From Galaxea fascicularis (taxonomy: Eukaryota; Cnidaria; Anthozoa; Scleractinia; Euphylliidae), in contig OX419339.1 in the NCBI GenBank assembly GCA_948470475.1, positions 9,651,502 to 9,715,501 of the forward strand: a stretch of 64,000 bases of DNA, in the 5' to 3' direction. Positions 1-12,671 of this stretch are shown here, piece by piece. Numbering within the stretch: position 1 is the stretch's first letter; each line of letters opens with the position of its first letter. The position numbers and the translations under genes are program-made. Below the pieces are notes generated by a model. It was not told the origin of the DNA and ran no database searches. It saw nothing but the letters and a program-made list of their open reading frames with translations.

Positions 1-3000
1 TCAAAAATGCAAAATGCATACAAATAAACAAAAGAAGTAATGTAGTGGTGGGCTACAAAACTTCCCCTTGTGAAACCGAACCATGCCCGGAAACTCATTA
101 TTGGAGAATTCTTGTCACATTCGCAGCAGGTTCAATGCCGTTTGCATAAACAAAAGAAATTCTCTTTCTAAGTTTCAATAACTAATATCTCAACTCGAAC
201 TAGATTTCTCCCAAGCTAGAGCAAGAGTTAAAAAAGTAAAAAACTAGAAAATTAAAAAATAACAGAAGCGTTTAAACAAAGAAAGCACATAAAAAAAAGA
301 AAGAAAAAAAACACACACATAAAGCCTATCAAAGTTAAGAAACTTGACTGAGACTTGCGTTATATGGATTACATAATAAAGACGAGATACACCACTGACC
401 ATCTGATCGGCTGAAGTTTGCATGTCTAATGCCCTGGAACTATCATGCCTTGTATGTAACGTGATCATGTTCATCACAAAAACAAGGTGATTATCCAGAA
501 AAAACGTAAGTATTTAATTAACCTACAACATCATCCTTGATCCACCACTGTATTAAATTGGGGAATTCGCGGATTTGTCGCCAAAGCTGCAATGTCTGAC
601 AAAAAGTTTGAAAAATAAACAAAGAAACAAAAAATAGCTTCGAACGCTTCATCTAAGTAACATGGAGATGTGCCATTTTTTCGAACGATGGAAACCAGTT
701 CTGGCGACACAGAAGAGCAAACGAATGGCATCACTGTTCTGCTTTCGATGCCCAAAAGTCTTCCCGCCCTTGGTCATTTGAAACAAGGTGGGCGTCAATG
801 TTCAACATTCATCAGTATCATAATCTATTTATATTTAAAAAACAAAGGAACCACTTAAACAGGTAATAGTAATGAAGCCGAGGGGGTGTCATTTTGGAGT
901 CGGTGCATACCAAAACAAAGACCGCATTAAGAGAAAGCTATGTTGTTTCTTTCTTGAATTCACTTCTCTCAGCTCTGTTTCGTTATTGCGTACTGAGTGG
1001 ACGACGCATTAGACTCCTGAAGACTACCTAAATGTAAAAAATGTCTTTATTGTTTTTATCATGTATTAAAAATAACTTAATTCCGTGGTCGTTACGACCA
1101 TTGATTTCTCACATACAGAAAACACTTCAGTGACGACTCTTAAAATATGTAACTTTTAGATAAGACTCGTCCTGCATTGGTGAAACTTTCAATATCCAGC
1201 GGACTTGATAGAGGGAGATGCAGGGCGAGTCTGTTAGCATTCGTTCACTGGCTGTATTTCCTGCAAAACGGCTTATGTCTTTAAACCAGTATTCTCCCTT
1301 GAAAACAAACAACGCCAGGTAAATCAAACTTGTGACTCAAAACGCTTTAGTTTTGACTGCAAGGCGCGGATAAGAGATTTTTATGACGTTTGGGGACTCT
1401 CAGTATAACTCATAGGTCAGTCACTCCTAGATAAGATACCTCAGTGGGCAATGTTTGAAGATGCATGCTGATGAAGCTTTGACCCCTTGCTGCTTTAGAT
1501 GGGGGTACTTCAAAATTCTTGACAAAACAATGCTAATAAAAGACGACACAAACCCATACTAGATCTTTTTTCGTGGTACGTACTCGGTACTCGGCCCGAT
1601 TGATAAGCCGAGATATCATGTGAGATCAAGATGTGACCAAATCAACTCCGGAAGCGGATGAGCTGTTGAGGCTCCAGTTAGAATTCGGCATTCAGAAATG
1701 TAGCTCTAAACCACTGCTTAGTCACTACTGATAGTGGGTCATCCCGTTTTTGTTTAGAACATTGAAAGCACGACATTACTGATATCATTTGCCTACTGCG
1801 CGAAATATTCACTAAATCTTTCATGCCTCACCAGTAAGCCCCAACCAGGCACTTGAACACTGGTCGCCTGCTGAGTTAATAAGCCATTCCTTTGGCCACT
1901 GAGAATTAAGCTTATTGAACTAAATCGCATGTGCGGCCGAAGCTCAACCTTCTTGTGTGTCCATAGCTCAGAGGCGCAAGAGGCGTGTTTGTTTTGCTTT
2001 GGGATTACAAGTTTGTTTTTACTTTGTCTGGTTGATTTATTGTAAACTTGCTGTTTTTGCTGAAAGCCTTTGGACCCTCCCAAAGACAATCTTAAGTGAT
2101 ATTGCACACTGAAATGGAAGAAATCCTAATGTAGGACCATTAGATTATAGCTTATTGAGTAGTTCTCAGTATGGTGCTGATTTTTCTTTTAAGTCCCATA
2201 TAACTGTCAAATGCGGCATAAAATACAAAATGAGTTTGCACAGCAGGGAAATTCAAGTATAAATGCTTAATAAACAGTTGTAACAATAAAAAAATAAGGA
2301 CACAAATTAAGAGGGATGAGTAAAATCTGCACCATATCGCAATGATTAGAGTACGATTTGGAATGCAACAATCACTTAGCACAATGGTGGGAGGCCTATC
2401 TCACGACCTGTGAATTCCTCTTGGGAGACTGGCGCCAAGGCAATTGAAACTGAGAAAAAAATAGTAGCTTGAAGTAGGTTGAAAGGTTCAGCCAATTTTA
2501 TTAACACTCATCCACACAGTCAAAGGTAGCCAGATGCACCTCATACAGAGTACAAACGGTGCCATTATTAGAAACGTGGATGCCATAACATGTAGAAAGT
2601 TTAAATCATGTGACATAATTTGTTAGGTTACCACTGAGACAGCCAGCAAGTGAATAAAGAATAAGTAACACAAAACTGAATGAAAGGAAGGCAGACAGGA
2701 AGAGGATATTAGCATTCTTAGTGATTTGGGGCCAACAACATGCATGCCTCCGTACAACAGAGATAAGATCCTATAAACACCCACACAATATTTCATACAT
2801 AAAAAGGTTGTGGGCCAAATTCCTCTAATCTTTCGAGATAGATAAGCCATGACGGGTTTGGAGATAAAATAGTAAAGACGAGCTTAAGTTTTATGAAAAA
2901 CGAGATAATCTAAACCAGTTTTCCACCCGCAAGACCAACAGAATTGATAAATGCCAAGGTTGATTTAGTTGAACTTGGGTGAAAGTAAGAATAACGAATC

Positions 3001-4814
3001 AGTTTTTTTTTATCAAGTTGTGTTTTGACATTTTCCTTTCAGGGAGAAGATATGTACAGATGTGGCTTGTCGGATGTCTTTCCTTGTTTTTTGAGACTGT
3101 TATGAATTTTTTGCTTCATCATGGTGGTCTTCAAGTCAAAATATGTATTAAAATGTTATCAGAGTTCAAAACTTTCATGTGAAACTAAATTCTAATCGCA
3201 CACATACCGGAAAACATAAACATTTTAAAAAAGGTTTCTCCGCCTTTTGTGACTTACCGGAAATTTCATTTTTAAAACGTTTCCCGTGAACTAGGAATGA
3301 ATTAAATGAATTTTAGACTGGCACGTAACGCATGAACACAAAAGAGGGCTTTTTAGCTGGCCAACTAGGAACACACGGTGAAGTTTTGGGAAGAACTTGC
3401 TTTAAGAAGATATCATTACCACAAATCCTGATTGGCATAAAGTCGGCTGCGTAAAGAAAACTGCCTCTTTTTGACATAAAATGGTGAGAGGCTGATTGAA
3501 ATAACGCCAGATCGTATCTAGTGGAAGAAGATTTAAGTGAATTGAAAAAGAAGTTTTAAAATTATAGCATCTAAGAAATGTTAATCCGCACTTGCTAATA
3601 CTTGAAGAAAACATTTATGTTAAAACTCACAAAAGCCTGAAAAAAATCATTGCTATGGCGGACAAGGCCCAACAGAACGAGCCAAACAATTATAATATCG
3701 CATGAAATAAAACTGACCAGTAACAGAAAGGAGGTAAGCCCATAGTTCATTTCAGTTGAATATCGGTACGACGGCCCTCAAACGCCCATTACCCGAATTC
3801 TATAAGGTTTTGGAAAGCTAGAGTTTTCTTCTGTAACTGATGTCCTCTCGAACTTTCGTAACGCTGGAAAACTTATTTATTTGTTATTCAAGGGCGAAAA
3901 GGTCGTACAAAGTGCAAAACCAGCTGACATTTTTCAAAATCTACCGGCACTTCGCAAATTCGGAGAATTCCGCTTCCTAAAACTCCAGACCGCGACTGAC
4001 TGCGGTTGGACTTTATAGTCCTAAGAAATTTCATACTGAGATATGACTGGAATAGGCCTTAAATTGGTATGGGGCCGAAGGAAACAAGATTTTGGTATTT
4101 TGCTCAAATATTACCGATGGGCTTGTTTTATTGAAAAGAAGAGGTGTTTCCCATATCGTGAAAGCACTTTTCAGTTCCTTTTATGGCTATACCCGCCGGA
4201 AACTTGAGCATTCAGAACATAGACATCGATGAGTGAGGCCTGCGGTAAACTATTAAAGCAGTGAACAGTAAGAACATTTCCGCGTGAATATTTTAAGCAT
4301 TATCAACTTCCTCAAAGTTTCCTCTGCCAGTAGCTTACCTGTTAACGCTTAAGTTCTAACAATTTAACTGCAGGCCAATTCAGTGATGATTAAGTCATCT
4401 TTTTGTCGAGATATACTATCAAGTTTTATTTGCTTGGTGAGTCAGTAAACAATTTGTTTGTGTTTTGTTAAACTTCCTGATTTTCCAGTACTGCATGATA
4501 CGAATACACACATATATGAGTTTCAAGATTTGGGAAACTAGAACTAAGAATAACAAAACGCGGAGAAATGGGATTTTAGTTCTTCTACAAAGCTTCTGTT
4601 GAAATGGCTATCTTTTCACAGATTCACTGGACCCTTTTCATCTTGTTGTTCGGAGGAACGAAATGATTAGTTACCGTGGAGCTATAGCTCAGTGCAATCC
4701 GTTTCAATTGGTTTCTTAAAAATAGAGTACAGTACCTTCGGTTGGAATGACTCGATGCTTCGAATGGCAATTGAAGGAGCAATTCTATTGTAAATGGCGA
4801 GGAATTAAACTAAC
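1..4814. other. No gene recognised; downstream side of the deiodinase exon
   Basis: AT-rich sequence with only short open frames and no recognisable protein family or RNA. As it lies 3' of the minus-strand deiodinase exon, it probably contains intron and perhaps later exons of that gene. I looked for the conserved C-terminal half (the CPxVVDTM-like and YxxxPxRLY-like blocks) and could not identify it. Confidence 0.5.
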
Positions 4815-5294
4815 CTTCAGTGCCCAGCCATCCGAGGGGTGTGCTTCCTCAATGTACACAATGACGAAGTCTGCGACGTCGGAAAAATCGTGAACAATTT
4901 CACCAAAATCGCGTAGCTTCGCCACAAACGGTCGTCAGCTCGAGCTTCCGAAGTTAACGACCAAAGGACGACCGTGTCTCGTGCTGTCCAGCAGACGAAA
5001 GCACATTTTACCATCCAACGATACCAGAGGGGAGTTGTAGGCTTTAGTTCCAAGCTTGGTCTTCTTGTTTAGGTCCAGGTGAATGTATCTCCACAAACCG
5101 GTGAGCATTTGTCGGCTGAACATCGAGTCCCAGTAATCATCCTGCGGCATTTTGATGCCAAACATTGAGTCGATGGAGTTCGAGATTAGCCGCTTGAAGA
5201 AAGGAAACACCCTTAAAAGCGTCCCCAGGCAAAAGACAAAAACCAGGAGAGAGTAGAGCGCGAAAGAGCGAAGTTTCTGAAGTACGAATATCAT
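4815..5294 (-). CDS. DIO: Iodothyronine deiodinase-like selenoprotein, first coding exon (partial)
   Basis: Deiodinases are membrane-anchored selenoenzymes that remove iodine from thyroid hormones. The exon encodes 160 codons from the ATG at 5294-5292. A hydrophobic anchor lies at about residues 6-27, followed by a linker and the family motif RPLVVNFGSSS. Next comes an in-frame TGA (4937-4935, codon 120), then RPFVAKLRDF and the hallmark VIVYIEEAHPSDGWALK. Vertebrate deiodinases have selenocysteine at exactly this place in a thioredoxin-like fold, so the TGA is read as Sec rather than stop. The frame stays open and conserved for 40 codons beyond it, up to a good donor (AAG|GTTAGT, GT at 4814-4813). 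Downstream exons and the SECIS element should lie at lower coordinates or outside the window; I did not find them. A plain reading would wrongly end the protein at residue 119. Family identity is near certain; the subtype is not assignable. Confidence 0.9.
4935..4937 (-). other. In-frame TGA read as selenocysteine codon
   Basis: TGA on the minus strand sits between NFGSSS and RPFVAKL, the exact alignment position of the catalytic Sec in the deiodinase family. Conserved family sequence continues in the same frame on its 3' side. Recoding needs a SECIS element in the 3' UTR, which was not located. Confidence 0.87.
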
Positions 5295-7855
5295 CTCTGC
5301 GCGCGTACTCTGCGTACTCGACGCAGTGAGACTCGCGAGCGAAATGGATTTTGTGACCCGAAGCGAGCAACTTTCATATATTTGTATTCATATCACATCC
5401 GAGCTCAGGAAAAGGTCAACAGGTTTCATTCACTTAATTGGCAGGGTGGAAAAACAAGCGTGTTGGCTTGGGTTTCCTCGCAACAATTACAAATATAATT
5501 AGTATTCTTGACATCTGAAGGGTTTTTTTTTAGAACCTTTTCTGAACGTTTTTTTAGAGTTGTTCTTATCATTAACTATTAAACCCTGTTCTCAGACAAA
5601 GTCCACAAAAAATAACCACCGGATTTCTTTGGCGCGGTGACGTAGAAAATTACGGTGTTTTGTACGGCGTCCCAAGTCGGTCATACACTGGTGGATGACG
5701 GTTTAATCCCACAGATAAACATTGAAATCGTTATTTGTAACACATACGAACACGAACACAACACGTGTCCTTCCCAGCTGTAACCAAGCTCGTCCAAACC
5801 TGTAATGAGTGCGTCAGCTGTTCAGGACAAATTTGGAAACCGTGCATGACTTGCAGACTTCTGTGCTGTATCTGTGATCGATATAATTATTGCAGTGTTG
5901 ATAGCTCGCTAAATGATTTGCGTGAGATGGAAGGGGGTATAGGAAGCTGGAATGGTTAATGCGGTTGGCCGAGGTCATCGAAAGCTTTGTATTAATTATA
6001 AATGTCTCTCAAACGTAAACCAAGATACGCTCAATGCGTGTTTTGAGTGTAATCAGAATAACAAAAACCAAAAAGAAGTTGTAAGCTTTATAATAACTTG
6101 CAACCCCCATGGAAGGTGTTGACTCAGTGCATCTGAAGAATATGTTGAGTTTTGATACTGCTACGCAATATTACCTTGCGCAATCAGTGCAACTCCATCA
6201 TATAAAGTCGCACTGCAATTTACACAATCATTTAGAACGAGATTGGTTTCTGTGCACAAAGATATTCCGCTTGTTATCTGCAGGATTAGCGAAGAAGATA
6301 GTGGTTAACTTATGTTTTCCGCGCTATCAACAGAAGATTTATCACTGCGGCTTGGCAAAACACTGTCGGCAGAAGCTTCGAGATATGACTCTAGATAACA
6401 ACCTTTTCTGTTTGGGAGATGGAGTGCGAAGAAATAAACAACAAACTAATTAACAAACAAGTAAACAAATAGATAGATAAATGAACGAATACTTTGATTT
6501 CTTGATTAAATATGTTTAAAACTGACGGACAATTTCATTGCTTCACTGGAATTTTTTCTTCAGGAAGCTGAAGTCGCCTTGTAACTTTTCGATAAGTTAG
6601 CATTAACATGCCACAATGCAATTAACTGAGGAAACCGCAAACCCCGAAGCATACCTCAAACTCTACTACAATTTCAATTCACTGTCAATTTCTGCCTTCA
6701 TGGACCACAAAAATTTCTCTCTGCGGAAAAGACCCAAATTACACATCATCGACGCATATGTGTGATAAAAGTACCGCGAAAACTTCGTGTTCTTTAGAAT
6801 GGTCATTGATCAACTGAAGTCGTTTCAGTCGTGTTGTACTGAGTTTTTTTTTGTAAGTAATTAAGGTCGCTATTTCAGTTTACCGGGGTTGCGCTCATGG
6901 AAACATTAACGTCATACCCACTCGTCATTCAGTTCATGTAAAATATATTTGGGTTGGGTTGGGTTGTCAGTATGAAACGCGAAACCGTATAAACTCGACA
7001 AAGGAATACTGAAGTGTTTTTGAAACACGATAAGAGAAAATACATCAAAAATACAAGCAGACGAGGAAGAGGTTGAGGTCTTTCATACAAAGAAATCGCT
7101 CAGGTAATTAAAATTTTGGCATCAGCATTTGCACTTCTGCGCAGCTTTTTATTAACTTTAAATTCATAAAGAGTCTACCATCAACTTCGGTTCCCCGAAT
7201 ACATGTATTTCTTATGCTACTATGTAGTAACAAAATTTGTTTAGACATGAAGAAACATTATCTTTGCATTGGTCAACATGTCCTCTTTCCTCGCGACCTC
7301 ATGCGTATCACCGACCAGATGTGACTAGAATGTTGTTGGCTAAGGGTCGTTCAAAGTAGAACCATTGGCCACAGTACAAAAACTCACAATGATGTATTTT
7401 GATTGGCTGAATTCAAATGGCAAATCAAAAGGACCATCACATCGGGTATTCACGGCAACATATTGGTTGTTGAGGTGGACTGATCCGTCATCTCCTGTGT
7501 CGCATATTATTCTCATGTGGGACTTTGCTATGAGGCGCAATACGGAAGCGAAGGTCATTTTAAGATGGAAGATCAAAGAGATCTATAAGTTTTAGCTTCA
7601 AAGAATACTGATCATCGGGTGATGCAGTTACAGAGTTTTGGTTAACTTAGAGGCCATAACCTGCCCGCGGGATACAGATCTGTTCAAAGAACGATTCATC
7701 TATTCCTGTAATAAATTGAATAATTGATTAATTAATTAATTAAACTAATTAATGAAGCAGTGACTCAAGATTAATTACCAAGCGATCATTTTTGAGTTCG
7801 TCTCCTCCATTGACCTTAGCTTCATACTACATTTTATATTTACCAAGCCGCGAAG
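5295..7855. other. Intergenic stretch, no supported gene
   Basis: Upstream side of the deiodinase exon. Two plus-strand frames are open, one Cys-rich at 5765-5959 and one of 114 codons at 6109-6453. Neither matches a family I know, and neither has convincing splice or start context. There is a short ATTA-rich tract near 7,715-7,750. Confidence 0.45.
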
Positions 7856-8225
7856 CGGCGAGGTAAATATCCGCCACTAGCCACCAACACTGAGGTGAAT
7901 AGTTGTTTTAGTGTATACTAAAGCAGTGAGATAATATAGCACAAAAAGGTGATTTTAACTCATTTATTCCTGCGAAGATTACAACATTTTCAGGCGCAAA
8001 TTCCACGGGAATTGCTCGGAAGAGAATAGCACAGGACATCCGGAGTTTGAGTAGCCAATCAACGCGCGCGTTCAACGCTATCCACTGTTAGTATGTACTA
8101 AAACACACTATTCCGCCCAAGCGCTTGCTTAATTGTAATTCGACTGCGGACAGCACAGGCCGCGCACCTCCGTCCTATATGCAAAAGCACCGTTAACTCT
8201 CTAAACTTTAGTATTCACCTGTGGA
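7850..8225. repeat. Foldback (MITE-like) repeat with short palindrome CGCGAAGCGGCG
   Basis: The left part contains AGGTGAATAGTTGTTTTAGT near 7,891. The right part contains the inverted counterparts ACTAAAACACACTATTC near 8,098 and TATTCACCT near 8,211. The left edge carries a GC-rich palindrome, AAGCCGCGAAGCGGCG, at about 7,845-7,861. No coding capacity. Exact borders and target duplication are not clear. Confidence 0.5.
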
Positions 8226-11200
8226 TAGCTTGCATCGTTTGACTATAACCGTGACCCACGTCAGTTTACATGCCTGAAATTAGCCCTTTTGGTCTCTTCT
8301 GACAGATGTCAGAAGATTTGAAACATGTTGGTCCTGTTTCGATAACCCACTCGGTCCGGTTGTTGAATGGTTGCCAAATCGGTTTCCTTGTTCCCTGTTT
8401 TTTTTATCCCGGTTCTCTTCCTGTTGATGACACGGAACAAATTGCAAGGATGATATCTAATCTTCCTTCTCTTTTGTCATCCATACCATGAGACATGTGT
8501 TTAACATGTAATTACAAGCATCACTGTTCCAAACATTTTAGAGATAGTGGTCCTTTTGACGGTAGCCGAAATTTTAATGGCTTGAGGAAAGGAATAATGG
8601 AGATTTTCAGATAGTTGAAAAAAGACTGATAAGTTAGGTACATCGAAACTATCAGGTAAATGGGTTGGGAAATGCTTGGGCAACTCTCCGAGTTAACGAA
8701 ACCTTTTCTTTTCTGGAAATACGAATGAAAGGTCGCTATTCACCAAACTAATGAATCGAGCAGAAGTGAAAACCTGACCTCCTTCGACAGTGTCAAACCA
8801 TGATCCATCAGATAAATCCAATGACGGAAGGTATAAAAGCTGACGTAAAGAACCACACCGCTCATCGCAGGATGTTGGTAAAATTGGCACAGATAATGAA
8901 ACTAATTCACAAATTTAATTGAGCTCCGGACACATTGCGTATTACGAAATTAACCTCGGCAAATGCCACCGGAGGTTTCGGCGACAGAAATTAGCTCCAG
9001 CTAATCACGGTCACGGAGACCCAATTGAGAGTGAATTAGAACTAACTGTACGAGCTGCAAATTTACACATTTATTTTTTATCAAGAGATGCCAGCCCTTC
9101 AACGTGCATGGCATGATTTACGAATGATTTCCTCTATCTATTTGAAGTTTAAGAAAGAACTATTTGTTATCCACTCAGCTGATCGTGCCGAATTTGTCAT
9201 CATGTGAAAATTCTTATCCTATGCAGATGTCAGAAAATTCCAAGTTTTTCTAGTCTGTTCTGATCTCCTAAAATTATCTTGCCCGGCAAGCAACCCCACT
9301 TTGTTAGCTGCAGTGTTCCCGTTTTAGGGATCTCTTCTCCACCTTGCTAGTATCGTTACGGTATATAACATTTGCAATCAAATAGCGAACCGACCCACGC
9401 GGTCGCGTTAAAAAGTTTCAGAGTTTTTCCCTGTTACACGGAGCCGATAAAAAATAAAACAAGAGATGCACTTTTTCATCATTACATATCAACTTCTCGC
9501 AACTTCTCGTAGAGACCGATATTACCATGTTAAAACGTCGTTTTAGAAATCGGAAAATGGATGATCACTGCACAGGAAAAGGAAATAAATGAAAGGCCTG
9601 TGGCTTGGTAATCAGTCTAAGGGAGGCGTGTGGCTGCGTGCAGACGTCCAATTTCCTTTCTTTTACACACAGGTTTCTTCGAAGCAGGTCCTCTGTCTAA
9701 CCGCAAATAAAAATTCCCCACTGTTTGCTCCCATGCAGACAGTTCAACTACTTGCTTTACAAAATCTTGAAACAAGTAGAGAAACGTTTGAGAGGGTTTT
9801 GAGAGTGAGATGGTAAGTTTTAAAGCGTGGTAAATGAATGAAAGATCTGTGTTATTCAACTAACACTGTTACACGCAAACTCTGAAAAGAGAATTCCGAG
9901 TTCTTCCAACGGGAGTTATCAGCTTCCGATTACTTGTTCGGAAGGAACTTGCACTAGTCCGTACTAGTAATTGGAAGGGTCGACGCCTTTTGAGAGAACC
10001 CGAAATTTTCTTTTTCCGAGTCGGTTTGCGTTGTGACAGTGTTAAATAAATGACACACACATTTCAAAGAAGAGTGATCTCAGAACTGATGCAGGCCTGC
10101 CGCGCAAGGGAGTTTCCCGCCGTGAACTCAGGCTTCTGTTGCATGTCGGTACTACACTTTAGCGTCACAATAATGTTGAGTGTTGTAGTAACTATGTCGT
10201 ATTAGCCTCTTCTTAATTGGATTTGGATTTTCTCAAGAATAAGAATGTAAAACAAACCTACAAGCACTTAAAACCTGTCTTAAAAGCTGCGTAAGCTCTT
10301 GAAATTCGCGTGGCTGCACGTTCTCGTAATTCGAAATCGTCTCAAAGGTCGAGTACGGATTTTCAAAGTCAATTGATTATTCAGTTATTTCAACTGATCT
10401 ACACAGTTGCTTCTACTTTAAACAAAATACTCACAGAGCGAGTAATGCTTATTAAATTAAATAAAACCGTAGGATCAACTTATTGACCTATCACCTATTA
10501 TGTGGAAAACTATTCGTACTCGAAATATGTCGACGGTGTTCCAACGTCTTTGTTAGTCTATCCCCTGTTGCCTCTCGCTGCAAATTAAAACCCATCACGA
10601 AAATAAAAAATAACAACAACAAGAAACAGAAAAAGAAAAAACAACAACACAGTTTTCGTTTTCACTTTCCGAGAATATAGAAAAGTAAGCCGTGATGCAA
10701 AATTCACGAGGAGATCAGTCTGATAAATACGAATCTCAGACCATTGTCAGAGACATGTCAGTTTTCCTTTTATAAATAGCTGATTTTTTTAAAGTCTTAT
10801 CGATATGTTTTTCCTTTTAAATGTTGATTGCAATAAGGATTTGCAACATTTGTACCTTAAAAATCCCAAAAATGTCCCTTTCACCGGCGTTTGGATAAAG
10901 ACCGATAAACGCCTAAATCGAAAACACCGTCGGCACCATCTCTCCAGTTCAACTCTGTGCACTTGTAAATATGGTGACCGAAAATACATGAAGATGTCGC
11001 CTCAGGGTTTTAACAAGACGATAACCTTGTCTGTCTTTATATCTGAGCATAATTTCGGTAACAATGATTCAGTTGTTTTCTGAAGGAACCCGATCATCCA
11101 CTAGGACTCAATAATTAGGATAATTGCGAGAATTGCCGGATATTTGATGTGCACAATATGTAACTCAAAATTAAATACATCACTGAAAGATGACTGATAT

Positions 11201-11845
11201 TTGACTAATAACTATCCTCTGTGTAGTCTTTGTCGGGTTGTTTCTTGTTGTTATTTTGACTGTTTTTTACCAGACATATCATTATTCCTCACGTGCAATA
11301 ATTTTCTTCCTAGTGTTATTAATGAGATGTCATCTTACCACTGCAACAACACTGAAGTGCACTATTATAAACCTTCATGGTGTTACTGACATCTAAGTTA
11401 TGACGCCAATTAGACTCAAATTTATGTCTTAACATAGTAACAGCTTACGGTCTTGTTTGCTAGTTTAGCGTTCTCTGGTGATCAGATATGTTAAAATCAA
11501 CGGCATATCTTGCCGGAGTGAGTGGAAATTTTTAATAAATGTTACTTCATCTGCACCTTTTGTAGCTACAGCTGAAGGCTTGCATTTCAGCCGAGCATGT
11601 TTACCATTCAGTGTTTACTTATTAATCCCTAACTAATTGACACATATGCCCACGACATCTTTAGTCGTTCAGTTTCACCTGGGGAAAATTACCATGGACT
11701 AAAAAAAACCGAGAAACACGAGAACCCACGTTTGCTGGCCTGATACCGGATACATGGACGATACTGGATATGGGCCAAAGGAACTTGCAATCGCCATGGC
11801 TATAGAAATCTGTGGAGGGAACGTATCAGAAGGCTCGATCTCGAT
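8226..11845. other. Intergenic stretch, no supported gene
   Basis: Only short open frames (under 95 codons) on both strands, no family motif, and no tRNA or rRNA. I see no strong repeat structure here. Confidence 0.5.
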
Positions 11846-11848
11846 CTA

Positions 11849-11899
11849 GTGTAGTAGTAGTAGTAGTAGTAGTAGCACTAGTACTAGTAGTAGTAGTAG
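11849..11899. repeat. TAG trinucleotide microsatellite
   Basis: Roughly fifteen TAG/TAC units, interrupted in the middle by CACTAGTAC. Confidence 0.9.
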
Positions 11900-12220
11900 G
11901 AGGAGTGGTAGAAATCAACATTTAAAAGGAGAAGTATAAATAAGACTAGCGTGCGACAAATTCCTAGAGATTGAAGTGGTAGCCATTTTAGTGAACAAAA
12001 AAAAGAAATTAGTTAATGACAAATTAGTATTGAGACGATATTGACATTACACCAGCACGGCGGGATAAACGCCACGTGCATACTGTCCACACATCTACAA
12101 AACAGCAGTGAAGAGGGAAGTATATGTGAGGTCTTTCAGTATATAAAGGTAAACGCAATGTTTTTAGTATGTCCGCCAACCGACGTGAATCAAAATCCAT
12201 TATGAAGGCTCTCCGCTGAT

Positions 12221-12320
12221 ATTTGGGGCGAGCGAAAGAACAAGCAAAGAAAATCGAGCGAGGAATTGGGGAGGGGGCTAGCCCTTCTAAATTTTCTTCT
12301 TTTGTTCTCACTCGCCCCGA
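12221..12320. repeat. Small foldback element with TTGGGGCGAGCGAAAGAAC ends
   Basis: TTGGGGCGAGCGAAAGAACA at the left is matched in inverted form by TTTGTTCTCACTCGCCCCGA at the right, about 100 bp apart. The middle is non-coding. It lies beyond the 3' side of the DIRS relic and may be an independent short element. Confidence 0.5.
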
Positions 12321-12671
12321 GTATCCGAGAGCCTGGGCCTGAGCCGGGGTGGAAGTTGATGAAACTCCGAACGGGGAGGAGTGAGGACGAAACTAAGAAA
12401 GCAAGGAGTAAAGGAGAAAGTGGCGATAGAAAGGAAGACAGAAGGAAATCAGTCAGACACAAGGTTGGAAATAATAGTACCATATCCTCACTGCATACTT
12501 CCTCATCGTCTAAGATTAATTATAAATTATAGGAAGGGTACTGTTACGCTCCTGCCCTCAACACCACGACAACAACTCATAAATTGGCAAACAACACAGG
12601 CACCAAACGTTTCCAAAACGACTCCCCTTTAATCCTCTCCATTACTCAGAGTCCTCCTAATAACCATAACC

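Noticed and set aside
2490..2600. Minus-strand Cys-containing peptide ending just before an AATAAA
   Set aside because: No acceptor site upstream and a stop close by. Probably chance.
5137..5370. Second minus-strand frame overlapping the deiodinase exon
   Set aside because: Shadow frame. The deiodinase frame carries the conserved motifs.
5765..5959. Cys-rich 64-codon plus-strand frame
   Set aside because: The Cys spacing fits no zinc-finger or toxin-type scaffold that I know. There is no signal peptide or splice support.
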